From positions 1 through 50,267 of the forward strand of contig NZ_QGNY01000013.1 of NCBI RefSeq assembly GCF_003173575.1: 50,267 nt of DNA. Reading direction: 5' to 3'. The notes beneath the pieces were generated by a model that was given only the letters and a program-made list of their open reading frames with translations, was not told the DNA's origin and did not search any database. This document shows, piece by piece, positions 16,879 to 26,613 of this stretch. How positions within the stretch are numbered: the first letter of the stretch is position 1; each line of letters starts with the position of its first letter. Source of the stretch: Pedobacter paludis. Lineage in GTDB: Bacteria > Bacteroidota > Bacteroidia > Sphingobacteriales > Sphingobacteriaceae. A program made the translations under genes and the position numbers.

Positions 16879-19146
16879 ATGAAACTAAAATTAATTGCAT
16901 CCATTTTATTCTGCCTCTCCGTCAAAGGGTTATTGGCACAGCAGAAAGATTGGGTTCACTATGTAAACACCTTACAGGGAACCAACTCCAAACACGAGCT
17001 TACCAGAGGAAACACTTATCCAACCACGGCATTGCCTTTCGGAATGCATACATGGACCCCTCAAACCGGAAGAAATGGCGATGGATGGAAGTATCAGTAT
17101 TTTAAAGATAAAATTAGAGGATTTCAACAAGCACATCAATGCAGCTCATGGACAAGGGATTATGCCGTATTCTCTTTTATGCCTATGGTTGATAATTTGG
17201 TGGTTGATGAAAATAAACGGGAAGCCAAGTTTAGCCATGCAGATGAAATTGCAAAACCCAACTATTATAAGGTAAAATTTGCCAATCAGATTACGACGGA
17301 AATCTCACCTTCAGAAAGGGGTGCGCATATTCGGTTTACTTATCCAAAAGGGAAAAAGAGCTTTTTAATCTTAGATGGATACACCAGATTAAGTGGCATA
17401 AAAATTTATCCAAAGGAGAATAAAATAACCGGTTTCGTAAATAATGGCGAAGGTTTTAAACGTGGCTGGAAAAGTTACTTTGTTGTAGAATTTGATCAAC
17501 CGATTAAAGCTTATGGAACTTGGGAAAATAAAGGGAATACCATCTCTGCAGATTCTACTTCGGCCGAAGGTTTGGGCAAAGGCGCTTATATCGAATTTGA
17601 AGCTGGAGCAAAGGTTCAGGTAAAAACGGCTTCTTCGTACATCAGTTTAGAACAGGCTGAACTGAATTTAAAAAGAGAACTTGGCGCTGATAAAACTTTG
17701 GAAAACACCAAAGATAATGCGGCAGCCGTTTGGAATAAATCTTTAGGAAAAGTTGAAGTAGAGGGTGGATCTAAAGCGGATATGGAAACTTTCTATTCGT
17801 GTTTTTTTAGAGCAAGTTTGTTTTCGCGTAAGTTTTATGAGTTAGATAAAAATGGAAAGCCATATTATTTCAGTCCATACGATGGTAAAGTGCACGAAGG
17901 TTATATGTTTACAGATACCGGCTTTTGGGATACCTTCCGAGCTCAGTTTCCTTTAAACTCTTTGGTACAGCCAGAAATGCATGGAAGATATATGCAAGCC
18001 ATGATTGATGCTTACGATCAATGTGGATGGTTGCCTTCTTGGTCATTTCCGAGCGAAGCCGGAAGTATGATCGGAAACCACGCCATTTCCTTGCTGGCTG
18101 ATGCATGGGCAAAGGGCATCAGAACTTTCGATCCTAAAAAAGCGCTTGATGCTTATTATCATGAAGCCATGAATAAAGGCCCGTGGGGGCCGGCAAATGG
18201 GCGAGATGGTGTTACGGAATATAACAGAATTGGTTATGTGCCTTTTCCTAAATATAGAGAAGCTACAGCCAAAACGCTAGAGTACGCTTATGATGATTAT
18301 TGCGCTTACGAACTGGCAAAAATGATTGGCGACAAACATTATATGGAAGTTTTTGAAAAGCCAATGTACAATTACAAAAATGTTTACGATCCATCGACCC
18401 GCTTTATGCGTGGTAAAAATGAAAATGGTCAATGGTCGCCAAATTTTGATCCAACAGAGTGGGGTGGACCTTTTACCGAAGGCAATGCATGGCACTGGCA
18501 ATGGTCTGTTTTTCAAGATACCAGAGGATTGATCAATTTAATGGGAGGCAATCAAAACTTTACAGCAAAGCTAGATTCAGTTTTTAGCGAACCCAACAAA
18601 GTTAATGTAGGCACTTATGGCGGCATGATCCATGAAATGACAGAAATGGTTATGGCTAATATGGGGCAGTATGCACATGGAAATCAGCCAATTCAGCATA
18701 TGGTTTATTTATATAATTATGCAAATCAACCTTGGAAGGCTCAATTCCATGCACGTGAGGTTATGCATAAGTTATACGATGCAACAGAAAACGGTTATCC
18801 TGGAGATGAAGACCAAGGTCAAACATCATCGTGGTATGTATTAAGCGCTTTGGGTTTTTACAGTGTAACGCCCGGCACCGGAGAATATGTGTTGGGAAGT
18901 CCTGCATTTAGGAAAACGACAATCAATTTAGAAAATGGAAAAAAGTTTGTTATAGATGCTGAGGCAAATAGTGCAACCAACGTTTATATAAAATCGGCGA
19001 AGCTAAATGGGAAAGAATATACCAAAAACTTTATTACGCACAGCGATATCATGAAGGGTGGGGTTTTAAAACTAGAAATGGATAGCAAACCAGCTTTAAA
19101 TAGAGGTTTAAATGAAAATGATAAACCTTTTTCGTTAAGTAAGTAA
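16879..19146 (+). CDS. GH92 exo-alpha-mannosidase (module A)
   Basis: GH92 enzymes are calcium-dependent inverting exo-alpha-mannosidases that trim mannose from N-glycans and yeast mannan. A signal peptide (1-20, ending GLLAQ) sends it to the periplasm. The N-terminal beta-sandwich has YVNTLQGTNSKHELTRGNTY, PFGMHTWTPQTGRNGDGW and AHQCSSWTRDY. The catalytic (alpha/alpha)6 part carries E534 in TEGNAWHWQW, the expected acid, and D643/D645 in PGDEDQGQTSSWYV, the expected base pair. GNQPIQHMVYLYNY and the C-terminal YVLGSPAF block are also present. At 755 residues it is full length. It follows the TIM-barrel gene by 22 bases and precedes a ROK kinase by 62. The leader just before the ATG is an A/C-rich ACACAAATACACAA string. 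Linkage preference (alpha-1,2, 1,3, 1,4 or 1,6) cannot be read. Confidence 0.95.
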   Translation: MKLKLIASILFCLSVKGLLAQQKDWVHYVNTLQGTNSKHELTRGNTYPTTALPFGMHTWTPQTGRNGDGWKYQYFKDKIRGFQQAHQCSSWTRDYAVFSFMPMVDNLVVDENKREAKFSHADEIAKPNYYKVKFANQITTEISPSERGAHIRFTYPKGKKSFLILDGYTRLSGIKIYPKENKITGFVNNGEGFKRGWKSYFVVEFDQPIKAYGTWENKGNTISADSTSAEGLGKGAYIEFEAGAKVQVKTASSYISLEQAELNLKRELGADKTLENTKDNAAAVWNKSLGKVEVEGGSKADMETFYSCFFRASLFSRKFYELDKNGKPYYFSPYDGKVHEGYMFTDTGFWDTFRAQFPLNSLVQPEMHGRYMQAMIDAYDQCGWLPSWSFPSEAGSMIGNHAISLLADAWAKGIRTFDPKKALDAYYHEAMNKGPWGPANGRDGVTEYNRIGYVPFPKYREATAKTLEYAYDDYCAYELAKMIGDKHYMEVFEKPMYNYKNVYDPSTRFMRGKNENGQWSPNFDPTEWGGPFTEGNAWHWQWSVFQDTRGLINLMGGNQNFTAKLDSVFSEPNKVNVGTYGGMIHEMTEMVMANMGQYAHGNQPIQHMVYLYNYANQPWKAQFHAREVMHKLYDATENGYPGDEDQGQTSSWYVLSALGFYSVTPGTGEYVLGSPAFRKTTINLENGKKFVIDAEANSATNVYIKSAKLNGKEYTKNFITHSDIMKGGVLKLEMDSKPALNRGLNENDKPFSLSK

Positions 19147-19208
19147 GCTTAAGGCCGTAATTAAATTGCCAATAGAAATAGAATTAGTTAATACAAGATA
19201 GATATAGA

Positions 19209-20096
19209 ATGGAAAAGTCCGTTGCATTAGGTGTAGATATAGGCGGTTCGCATATTACTGCTGCATTGGTAGATTTAGAAACAAGAACATTAATAAAGAA
19301 TTCGATAAGGCGCAGTGCGATTAATGCTCAAGAAAGTAAGGAAGTAATTTTCGCAGCCTGGTGCAAAATTATTGATGATGCATTTGATGGAATTCCAAAT
19401 AACGTAAGACATTTAGGTATTGCAATGCCTGGTCCATTCGACTACGAAAAGGGAATTTCACTGATCAAAGATCAAGATAAATTCAAATCGTTATATAAGG
19501 TAAATGTGAAAGAAGAACTTGCCAGCAGGTTAAAAATGCCCGCCGAAAATATTCATTTTATTAATGATGCTGCAGGCTTTTTACAGGGAGAGGTTTTTGC
19601 GGGTGCGGCAAAAGGAAATGCACATGTATTGGGTTTAACACTTGGAACAGGTTTGGGCTCATCACTCTGCATTGATGATAAAGCAATTGATGCGGATTTA
19701 TGGAATTCTCCATTTATTGAGGGTATTGCTGAAGATTATTTATCTACACGATGGTTTGTAAAAAGATACCAGCAATTAAGCGGTAAAACATTGGATGGTG
19801 TTAAAGAATTGGTAAGCATTGTAAATGTTGATCATTTATCTACAAGGGTTTTCATGGAGTTTGGTTATAACCTAGCTCAGTTTTTAATTCCGATTATCAA
19901 AAAGTCAAAAATTGATATCGTTATTATTGGGGGCAACATTGCTCAAGCATTTGATGCCTTTGCGCCAGAATTAATTGCAACATTAAAGGGTAATGGAATA
20001 AATACCCCAATTAAAATATCAGAATTAAAAGAACATGCAGCTTTAATTGGCGCTGCAAGCTGCAGTGATGTTAGTTTTAAGTCTATAGCCTCTTAA
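19209..20096 (+). CDS. ROK-family sugar kinase, copy 1
   Basis: Cytosolic kinase that would phosphorylate a monosaccharide released by the locus, probably mannose or another hexose, using ATP. Visible motifs are the phosphate-binding GVDIGGSHITAALVD (8-22), MPGPFDY, the catalytic aspartate D120 in FINDAAG, and LGTGLGS. The usual ROK zinc motif (GH followed by CxCGxxGCxE) is absent; at that place the protein reads IEGIAEDYLSTRWFVKRY. At 295 residues the length is typical. It is the last gene of the DUF4965 operon. A closely related second copy lies at 30785, also next to a GH92 and fucosidase context. Substrate assignment is inference from neighbours. Confidence 0.88.
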   Translation: MEKSVALGVDIGGSHITAALVDLETRTLIKNSIRRSAINAQESKEVIFAAWCKIIDDAFDGIPNNVRHLGIAMPGPFDYEKGISLIKDQDKFKSLYKVNVKEELASRLKMPAENIHFINDAAGFLQGEVFAGAAKGNAHVLGLTLGTGLGSSLCIDDKAIDADLWNSPFIEGIAEDYLSTRWFVKRYQQLSGKTLDGVKELVSIVNVDHLSTRVFMEFGYNLAQFLIPIIKKSKIDIVIIGGNIAQAFDAFAPELIATLKGNGINTPIKISELKEHAALIGAASCSDVSFKSIAS

Positions 20097-20320
20097 AAAA
20101 TCGAATATTTGTTTTTGGTTGGTAAATTATTAGCGCAATTTAAATAGTTAACCAGCTAAAATCTATTTTTTGTAATAAAATATAAGTCTTCTATTCAATT
20201 ATTATGCTTTTATCAAATAAAGCATAGTAATTTGTCTCTTTCTTCTAGCAAAACATCCTATTTTTCTTATTGTAACAAATATGTTGCGCTGTATTTTCAA
20301 GTAAATTCTCTATTATTGAA

Positions 20321-20338
20321 GACTAAAACGTTTTAGTC
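20321..20338. promoter_or_regulatory. Perfect 18-bp LacI-type operator
   Basis: GACTAAAACGTTTTAGTC is a perfect 18-bp palindrome, the longest of the set, with the shared core TAAAACGTTTTA. It lies 78 bases (centre to centre) upstream of the second site at 20401. That is near seven helical turns and would suit cooperative or looped binding. Confidence 0.7.
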
Positions 20339-20400
20339 CAACCAGATACTTCTAAAAAATAAACCTGCTCTAACTTAGCAGTTTTTTTTAAGACTTTATA

Positions 20401-20414
20401 CTAAAACGTTTTAG
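20401..20414. promoter_or_regulatory. LacI-type operator overlapping a -7 box
   Basis: CTAAAACGTTTTAG is a perfect 14-bp palindrome with the same core as 11955, 20321 and 31731. Its last three bases are the first three of the -7 box TAGCTTTG. A protein bound here would block RNA polymerase, which favours a repressor model. Confidence 0.7.
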
Positions 20415-20419
20415 CTTTG
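20412..20419 (+). promoter_or_regulatory. -7 promoter box of the second SusC/SusD operon
   Basis: TAGCTTTG matches the TAnnTTTG consensus exactly and overlaps the operator at 20401. The predicted transcript start is near 20425, about 400 bases before the first gene. No clear TTTG -33 element was found at the usual spacing, so the call rests on the -7 box and its operator. Confidence 0.4.
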
Positions 20420-20822
20420 CTTTAAACAAACTTAACTTAAATAATTAGCACTCAATCTCTTATAGAGACTAAGATAAAACCAAAACAATAAATCAAACCC
20501 TAAACCAAACTTTATGAATGAACTCAACTAAAAAACTACTCTAAGCCTCCTAAAGAGAAGCAAAGGTGAATGACTTAACACCTTTAGACCAAATTGATAC
20601 AATGTTTTTATTTCGATGTAATTGATACCTACTATACAAGGTATGGTACAAATACAACAAAAGATTTTATTATTGAATGCCTTGCAATAATGCTTTAAAT
20701 AGAACAAATACAGTTCTATTCTGCTAATTCAAGTCTGGTAAACCGTTAAAAACATCCTCAAACATTGGTCTGCGATCAACTAAGACACATTTAATAACTA
20801 ACAAACTTTAACCTAACTAATT

Positions 20823-21383
20823 ATGACTCTTTTAAAAATTACCAGGAGTGCGATCGGACTTTGTGCAGTTCTGGTTTTACTTCTTGGATGTGGTAAAGAA
20901 GAATATCCTTCAGTAGATCTTTTTACCTGGAAAGCCAAAGTAGATGTTACTGCGAAAGCAGCACTTTCTGTTAATATCGAAAGTTCCGGTGGCGCATCAG
21001 GTGCGGAAGGATCTGCCAAGGTGGTTGATAATGATTTCAACACAAAATTTCTGATCAATCCCTTTGCATCAAACTTTTACATGCAATTGGCTTTTGCCTC
21101 ACCACAACAAGTTGCTTCTTATACTTTAACATCTGGAAATGATGCTGCTGGTAGAGATCCGAAAGACTGGAAATTTAGTGGTTCTTTGGATGGTACCACT
21201 TGGGTAGACTTGGATACAAGAACTGGCGAGACATTTTCTGGCCGTAATTTAACCAAAACCTACAGCTTCAAAAATAAGGTTTTATACAAATTTTATAGAA
21301 TTAGCATTTCTGCAGTTGGTAGTGGTTCTTTATTCCAGTTGTCAGAATGGCGTTTAATTGAGGTTCCAGAAGAGCAACAATAG
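20823..21383 (+). CDS. Lipoprotein with F5/8-type C (discoidin-like) carbohydrate-binding domain
   Basis: A 186-residue lipoprotein with lipobox LLLGC (lipidated cysteine C23). From about residue 50 to 180 it resembles an F5/8 type C / CBM32-like beta-sandwich: ASGAEGSAKVVDNDFNTKF (the 'substitution of environment' strand), FYMQLAFASPQQVASYTLTS, DPKDWKFSGSLDGTTWVDLD, and FKNKVLYKFYRISI near the end. Such small lipoproteins next to SusC/SusD often act as extra surface glycan-binding proteins, comparable in role to SusE/SusF. It opens the second transporter operon, 133 bases ahead of SusC. Ligand unknown; a galactosyl or fucosyl ligand would fit the fold but is a guess. Confidence 0.85.
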   Translation: MTLLKITRSAIGLCAVLVLLLGCGKEEYPSVDLFTWKAKVDVTAKAALSVNIESSGGASGAEGSAKVVDNDFNTKFLINPFASNFYMQLAFASPQQVASYTLTSGNDAAGRDPKDWKFSGSLDGTTWVDLDTRTGETFSGRNLTKTYSFKNKVLYKFYRISISAVGSGSLFQLSEWRLIEVPEEQQ

Positions 21384-21516
21384 TCTACGCTAAACAAGAT
21401 TCTTCTGTAAATAAAACACATTAAAATTTGCACCACGAGTTTAAACTGTGGGTAATAAAATTTATTTCAACTGATCAATAGACCTAATAGAGTAATCTGT
21501 TACTAACAAAATAATT

Positions 21517-24500
21517 ATGATGAAAAGAATTACAAATTTAACTGAGGGCAGGCTCAGGTTTAAAAATTGCGCTTTTAAGGCTATCGCTTTAACTTTAGCA
21601 TTAAGCAGTTTTTATCCAACAGCCAATGCTTCTGCCGTTAATATAAGCAGTTCGGTTGCGGTTACAAAAGCCAAGGCTGATATTGTTGTACGCGGTATAA
21701 TTAAAGATGAAAAAGGATTGCCATTACCTGGAGCCGGTGTTAAGGTAAAAGGTAGTTCCACTAGTGCCGCTGCAGATGTAAATGGTGCATTTACCATTAC
21801 CGTCCCAGATCAAAATACAGTGCTAATTGTAACCTATGTTGGTTACGATACTAAAGAAATAACTGTTGGTACGCAAACAACTATAGATATTGTTTTAAAA
21901 GAAACAGCAGGAGCAAACCTACAAGAGGTTGCTATCGTTGGTTTTGGTACGCAGAAAAAAGAGAGTTTGGTTGGTGCACAGTCATCCGTAAAAGCTGATG
22001 AATTAAAACAGCCCGTTTCAAGTATGAGTCAATTATTGGCTGGTCGTATTCCGGGTGTTGTAAACGTAAGCAGAAATGGTGAACCAGGTGCAACGGGATC
22101 AGACATTTTTATTCGTGGTATCTCATCACTTACATCAGGAGATAGAGGGCCATTGGTAATTATTGATGGAGTTCCTAATCGTAACTTGAATGATATTAGT
22201 GTGTATGATGTAGAAAACTTTACTGTATTAAAGGATGCTGCAGCAACGGCGGTGTATGGTATCCGTGGTGCAAATGGAGTAATCTTAATTAATACAAAAC
22301 AAGGAAAAACAGGTTCTCCAAAAATTAATGTAGAATATTATGAAGGAATTAGCCGTTTCACTAAAAAACCACAATTAATTGATGGTGTAGATTATATGAA
22401 TTTAGCTAATGAGGCTAAATATTCAGATTATTTGAGAGGTGGTGCAGCAGGTGCATTTACACCGGCATATTCAATAGATGCTGTTCAAAAAACAGCTTCT
22501 GGTGTAGATCCAATTCTTTATCCAAATGTAAACTGGTTCGATGCTATTTACAACGATTTTGGTAGAAATAGATCAGCAACTGCTAACCTTTCAGGTGGTG
22601 TAAGTAATGCAAAGTATTATGTTTCCTTGGGCTATTATGGTGAAGACGGTTTGTTTAAAACTGATGAAGCTGTAAACTCATCTACTAAACAAAGTTATAG
22701 CCGCTATAATGTAAGTGCAAACTTAAATTGGGATATAACGGGTACCACAAAAATGGATTTGGGTATCAAAGGGATTTTAGGACAAAGCAATTTTCCAAGT
22801 AATTTGGGTGCGCAGGATATTTTTAGCCAAGCATTCTTAATTAACCCTACATCTTTTCCTGTGCTTTATCCAAACGGAAGTTTGCCGGGTATTAGTCCAC
22901 AAGCTGATCAACGTAACCCTTATGGTGACGTTACCAGAAATGGATACAGTGCAGGTTACACCAACCAATTGTATTCAAATCTTCGTTTAACTCAAGATTT
23001 GAAAGAAATAACACCAGGCTTATCGGCTACAACAATGTTCTCTTTCGATATTAACAACAGTAACACGATAGCTAGAACGAAAAGAGAAACATTATATAGA
23101 ATTAACCCTAATGATCCATACATCGTTCCGGGTAATGCAAGCTCAGGTTATAAATATGGATTGGTTCTTCAAGGACAGGATTTCTTAAACTACGGTATCG
23201 CTAATGGCGGTGATAAGAAAATTTATTTTGAAGCTGCTATTAACTATAACCGCACATTTGGTAAGCATGCTGTAAGTGGTTTATTATTGTATAACCAAAA
23301 TGATAATACTACACCATTTGCAGGTAACTTAACACTTTCACTTCCTTACAGGTTGCAAGGTGTTGCCAGTCGTGCAACATACGCTTACGATAATAAATAC
23401 TTCTTCGAATTTAATGTGGGCTATAACGGTTCAGAAAACTTTGCTCCAGATAAACGTTACGGTTTTTTCCCAGCGCTTGGAGTTGGATGGTTACTATCTA
23501 ACGAGAAATTCTTCGAACCATTAAAAAATGCGATTCAAATGGTTAAGTTCCGTTATTCTGATGGTATTGTTGGTAGTGGTGGCAGTGGGTCTGGTTACGC
23601 AGGTAGCGAAGGCGACCGTTTCTATTATTTAACTAAAGTTGGAAGTGCAAGTGGCTATACCTTCGGTCAAAGTGGAAACATTTCTCCAGGTGGTTTAGGT
23701 GTAACTGCTTATGGTGTAGATGTTACCTGGGCAGAAACCCGCAAGCAGGATTTAGGTTTTGAAATGAAAACCTTAAACAATAATCTATCTTTAATTGTCG
23801 ATTTTTTCAAAGAAAGAAGAGAAAACCAATTTATTAGTAGAGGAACAGTACCAAATTATATTGGTTTGGCTAATACGCCAATTGGCAACTTAGGTATTGT
23901 AGAAAATAAAGGTATCGATGGTACTTTACAATATGATGCAAAATTAGGTACAGATTGGTCGCTTAACTTAAGAGCAAACTTTACGTTTAATAAAGACAAA
24001 GTAATTGAGAACGATCAAGCACCAAAGGCTTACCCTTGGTTAGAGCAAAGAGGTCTTAATATTTTAGCTTCTACTCGTTTCGGCTATATCGCAGAGAAAT
24101 TATTTGATAGTCAGGCAGAGATCAATGCCAGTCCAACTCAATTCGGAACTTTAATGCCGGGTGATATCAAGTACAAAGATTTAAATGGTGATGGTAAAAT
24201 CGATTCATTCGATCAAACGGCAATCGGTAGAGGCGATGTTCCAAGTACCACTTATGGTTTTGGTTTCTCTTTAACATTCAAAAACTTCGATTTTGGTTTA
24301 TTCTTCCAAGGACAGGATAATGCAGATATTATTTTAAACATTCCATCATTTGCAAACTCTGGTGGTTTAGGTAATATGTTGGCGGTTGCTTCAGATCGTT
24401 GGACACCATCAAACCCTCGTCAAGACGCTGTTTACCCACGTTTATCTTATGGTGGTACTAACAACAACAACTATCAATCCAGTACCTGGTGGAAACGTGA

Positions 24501-24717
24501 TATCAGTTTCTTGAGATTGAAAAATGCCGATTTGGGTTATACACTTAAAGAAGGCATAAAATCAATCGGTGTTAAACGCCTAAGAATATATGCAACTGGC
24601 TATAACGTATTTACCATTAGTAAATTCAAACTTTGGGATCCAGAACTCTTAACCAATAACGGTACTAGATATCCATTAACATCTAATTATTCTTTAGGTC
24701 TTACAGCTAATTTTTAA
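21517..24717 (+). CDS. SusC/RagA-type TonB-linked outer-membrane transporter (module B)
   Basis: Outer-membrane importer partner of the SusD-like protein that follows 11 bases later. The start may be Met1 or Met2. A long N-region (MKRITNLTEGRLRFKNCAF) precedes the hydrophobic stretch, and cleavage is likely after PTANA. The carboxypeptidase-regulatory-like domain spans about 58-130 (VRGIIKDEKGLPLPGAGVKV), followed by the TonB-box-like LQEVAIVGFGTQKKESLVGA, a plug with IFIRGISSLTSGDRGPLVII and YGIRGANGVILINTKQGKTG, and a barrel ending YSLGLTANF. The late KYKDLNGDGKIDSFDQTAIG loop is typical of SusC proteins. At 1066 residues it is full length. It lacks the Lys/Pro linker of the module A SusC and has no evident STN domain. 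Confidence 0.96.
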   Translation: MMKRITNLTEGRLRFKNCAFKAIALTLALSSFYPTANASAVNISSSVAVTKAKADIVVRGIIKDEKGLPLPGAGVKVKGSSTSAAADVNGAFTITVPDQNTVLIVTYVGYDTKEITVGTQTTIDIVLKETAGANLQEVAIVGFGTQKKESLVGAQSSVKADELKQPVSSMSQLLAGRIPGVVNVSRNGEPGATGSDIFIRGISSLTSGDRGPLVIIDGVPNRNLNDISVYDVENFTVLKDAAATAVYGIRGANGVILINTKQGKTGSPKINVEYYEGISRFTKKPQLIDGVDYMNLANEAKYSDYLRGGAAGAFTPAYSIDAVQKTASGVDPILYPNVNWFDAIYNDFGRNRSATANLSGGVSNAKYYVSLGYYGEDGLFKTDEAVNSSTKQSYSRYNVSANLNWDITGTTKMDLGIKGILGQSNFPSNLGAQDIFSQAFLINPTSFPVLYPNGSLPGISPQADQRNPYGDVTRNGYSAGYTNQLYSNLRLTQDLKEITPGLSATTMFSFDINNSNTIARTKRETLYRINPNDPYIVPGNASSGYKYGLVLQGQDFLNYGIANGGDKKIYFEAAINYNRTFGKHAVSGLLLYNQNDNTTPFAGNLTLSLPYRLQGVASRATYAYDNKYFFEFNVGYNGSENFAPDKRYGFFPALGVGWLLSNEKFFEPLKNAIQMVKFRYSDGIVGSGGSGSGYAGSEGDRFYYLTKVGSASGYTFGQSGNISPGGLGVTAYGVDVTWAETRKQDLGFEMKTLNNNLSLIVDFFKERRENQFISRGTVPNYIGLANTPIGNLGIVENKGIDGTLQYDAKLGTDWSLNLRANFTFNKDKVIENDQAPKAYPWLEQRGLNILASTRFGYIAEKLFDSQAEINASPTQFGTLMPGDIKYKDLNGDGKIDSFDQTAIGRGDVPSTTYGFGFSLTFKNFDFGLFFQGQDNADIILNIPSFANSGGLGNMLAVASDRWTPSNPRQDAVYPRLSYGGTNNNNYQSSTWWKRDISFLRLKNADLGYTLKEGIKSIGVKRLRIYATGYNVFTISKFKLWDPELLTNNGTRYPLTSNYSLGLTANF

Positions 24718-24728
24718 ACTTAAAAAGA

Positions 24729-26555
24729 ATGAAAAAAATATTAATATATACAGTTGGGGCATTGTTGATAGTCGGCAATTATGGCTGTAAGAAATTTTTA
24801 AATCAAGTACCTGATGATAGGCTTACTTTTGATCAATTGTATCAAAGAAAGTCTACTGTTGATCAGGCTTTGGCAAATGTTTATTCTACCTTACCAGATC
24901 AAAATCAAGATCGTTCGGCGAGTGCAGCAGGGAATATCGGTCCGTGGACAGCTGCTTCTGATGAGGCAGATTACACACTGCCGAATTTTACCGAAAACGT
25001 AAATACAGGTGCATGGGATGCAACCAGTGGAAATGTAAATTATCATTGGCAAAACTACTACCGTGGTATTCAGGCGGCTAGTTCTTTTATGGCAAACGTT
25101 ACCAGATGTACAGATTGTAATATTGGCGGTATAGATATTGTAAACCGTTATTACAATGAAGCAAGAGCGTTAAGAGCCATCTATTACTATTATTTAATCA
25201 GACAATATGGTCCGGTAATTTTATTAGGTAATGATCCAATTGCTTCTGATGCACCGCTTGAGGCCATCAGTAAACCACGTAACTCAATGGATGAATGTGT
25301 AGAATACATCGTAAGTGAGTTAGATGCAACAATTTCTCGTCTTCCGGCTACACCACAGGCAAATGAAGATTTTGGTCACGTTACTGCATCTGTTGCAGAA
25401 GCCTACAAAATTAAAACGTTGTTAACAGCTGCTCGTCCTTTATTTAATGGAAATACAGATTATGCTGGTCTTAGAAATCAAGATGGCAAGCAATTAATCA
25501 GTCAAACCTATAATGTTGCAAAATGGACTAGATTGGCTACTGCTGCGAAATCATTTTTAAATAACCCAAACTATTCTAGCTATGCACTTTATACTGTTGC
25601 GGCTACGCCATCAGGTTTGCCAAATACTGCTTTTAACAGAGCGTTTATTGCAACTAGAGATGTGTTTTTAAATGGATGGAATTCTGAAATCATTTTTGGT
25701 AGAGGTGGTGATGTAACTTTTTATCAATATTCTTTAGCGCCGAATCATAATGGAGCTTCAGGTGGTGATAAAGGTGGTTCATTCTTATCTCCTTCTCAAC
25801 AGTTGGTTGATGCATTTTTTACCGCAAATGGATTACCAATAGAAAGTGACCCTACATATACCGCTAATGGAACATCAACTTATCAAGCTCCGGATCCAAA
25901 TGATCAAAATGCTCCAAGGGTAATAAGCAATATGTATGTAAATCGCGAACCTCGTTTTTATGCCGATATTACTTATACCAATCGTAAATGGATCAATCCG
26001 CAATCTAACATCATTACAGATTTTACAAACAGTGGTAATGCTGGTAAAGGTGCTATTGCGAACAATGATTATACTAAAACAGGCTATACTTCTAGAAAGC
26101 ACTTAACTGTAGCAGGTTGGACAAGTGGTAGAACAATTTTCACCTCAATTAGATTGGCTGAAATTTACTTAGATTATGTTGAAGCATTACAGGAGTCAAA
26201 TCCTTCAGACCCTGATATCTTAATCTATTTAAACAGAATTCGTACAAGAGCAGGTATTCCAATTTATGGAGGAGGCGGACTTCCTATCCCAACGGATATG
26301 AGAGATGCCATTCGTAGAGAAAGACGTGTTGAGCTTGCTTTTGAGTTAGATCGTTATTTCTATACCAGAGAATGGAAAATTGCAGAAACTACTGATACAC
26401 AGATTAGAGGTTTAAACATTACCCAAAATGCACCAGCATTTTATACTCCGGTGGTAACTGAAAATAGAGTTTTCCAAAAGAAACACTATTTATGGCCAAT
26501 ACCGAACGGTGAGATTCAAAAAGTTCCAGTAATTGTACAAAATACTGGCTGGTAA
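24729..26555 (+). CDS. SusD/RagB family nutrient-binding lipoprotein (module B)
   Basis: Surface glycan-binding lipoprotein paired with the SusC before it. The lipobox VGNYGC places the lipid anchor at C20, followed by the SusD-typical KKFLNQVPDDRLTFDQLY. Family blocks include YYNEARALRAIYYYYLIRQY with GPVILLG in the helical core and RREDR-like RRERRVELAFELDRYFYTRE near the C terminus, ending in LWPIPNGEIQKVPVIVQNTGW. At 608 residues it is somewhat long but normal. A strong terminator at 26565 directly follows, so the F5/8 lipoprotein, SusC and SusD make one unit. Confidence 0.96.
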   Translation: MKKILIYTVGALLIVGNYGCKKFLNQVPDDRLTFDQLYQRKSTVDQALANVYSTLPDQNQDRSASAAGNIGPWTAASDEADYTLPNFTENVNTGAWDATSGNVNYHWQNYYRGIQAASSFMANVTRCTDCNIGGIDIVNRYYNEARALRAIYYYYLIRQYGPVILLGNDPIASDAPLEAISKPRNSMDECVEYIVSELDATISRLPATPQANEDFGHVTASVAEAYKIKTLLTAARPLFNGNTDYAGLRNQDGKQLISQTYNVAKWTRLATAAKSFLNNPNYSSYALYTVAATPSGLPNTAFNRAFIATRDVFLNGWNSEIIFGRGGDVTFYQYSLAPNHNGASGGDKGGSFLSPSQQLVDAFFTANGLPIESDPTYTANGTSTYQAPDPNDQNAPRVISNMYVNREPRFYADITYTNRKWINPQSNIITDFTNSGNAGKGAIANNDYTKTGYTSRKHLTVAGWTSGRTIFTSIRLAEIYLDYVEALQESNPSDPDILIYLNRIRTRAGIPIYGGGGLPIPTDMRDAIRRERRVELAFELDRYFYTREWKIAETTDTQIRGLNITQNAPAFYTPVVTENRVFQKKHYLWPIPNGEIQKVPVIVQNTGW

Positions 26556-26564
26556 AACATATAT

Positions 26565-26595
26565 AGCACCGGGTGTTTCACTCGGTGCTTTTTTT
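26565..26595 (+). terminator. Rho-independent terminator after the second SusD
   Basis: AGCACCGGGTG (26565-26575) pairs with CACTCGGTGCT (26579-26589), 11 bp with one G-U wobble and a TTT loop, followed by seven T residues. It begins 9 bases after the SusD stop and lies before the true start of the next gene at 26614. Confidence 0.88.
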
Positions 26596-26613
26596 AACCA
26601 ATATACTAAAACT

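Larger units (their letters stand above)
20097..20822. promoter_or_regulatory. Long regulatory intergenic region of the second transporter operon
   Basis: This 726-bp AT-rich gap contains no convincing coding sequence. It holds two perfect LacI-type operators (20321 and 20401) and an exact -7 box (20412). About 400 bases then remain before the F5/8 lipoprotein ATG, which would make a very long 5' untranslated leader. Within that leader are a short TCTCT-TAT-AGAGA hairpin (20456-20468) and a direct repeat AATTGATAC (20592-20600 and 20620-20628). A small RNA, a riboswitch-like element or a second promoter closer to 20823 are all possible; no known riboswitch class was recognised. Confidence 0.6.

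Noticed and set aside
26533..26613. Upstream extension of the HEIGH lipoprotein start
   Set aside because: It would overlap the SusD end and read through the terminator hairpin; ATG 26614 gives a proper lipoprotein signal.
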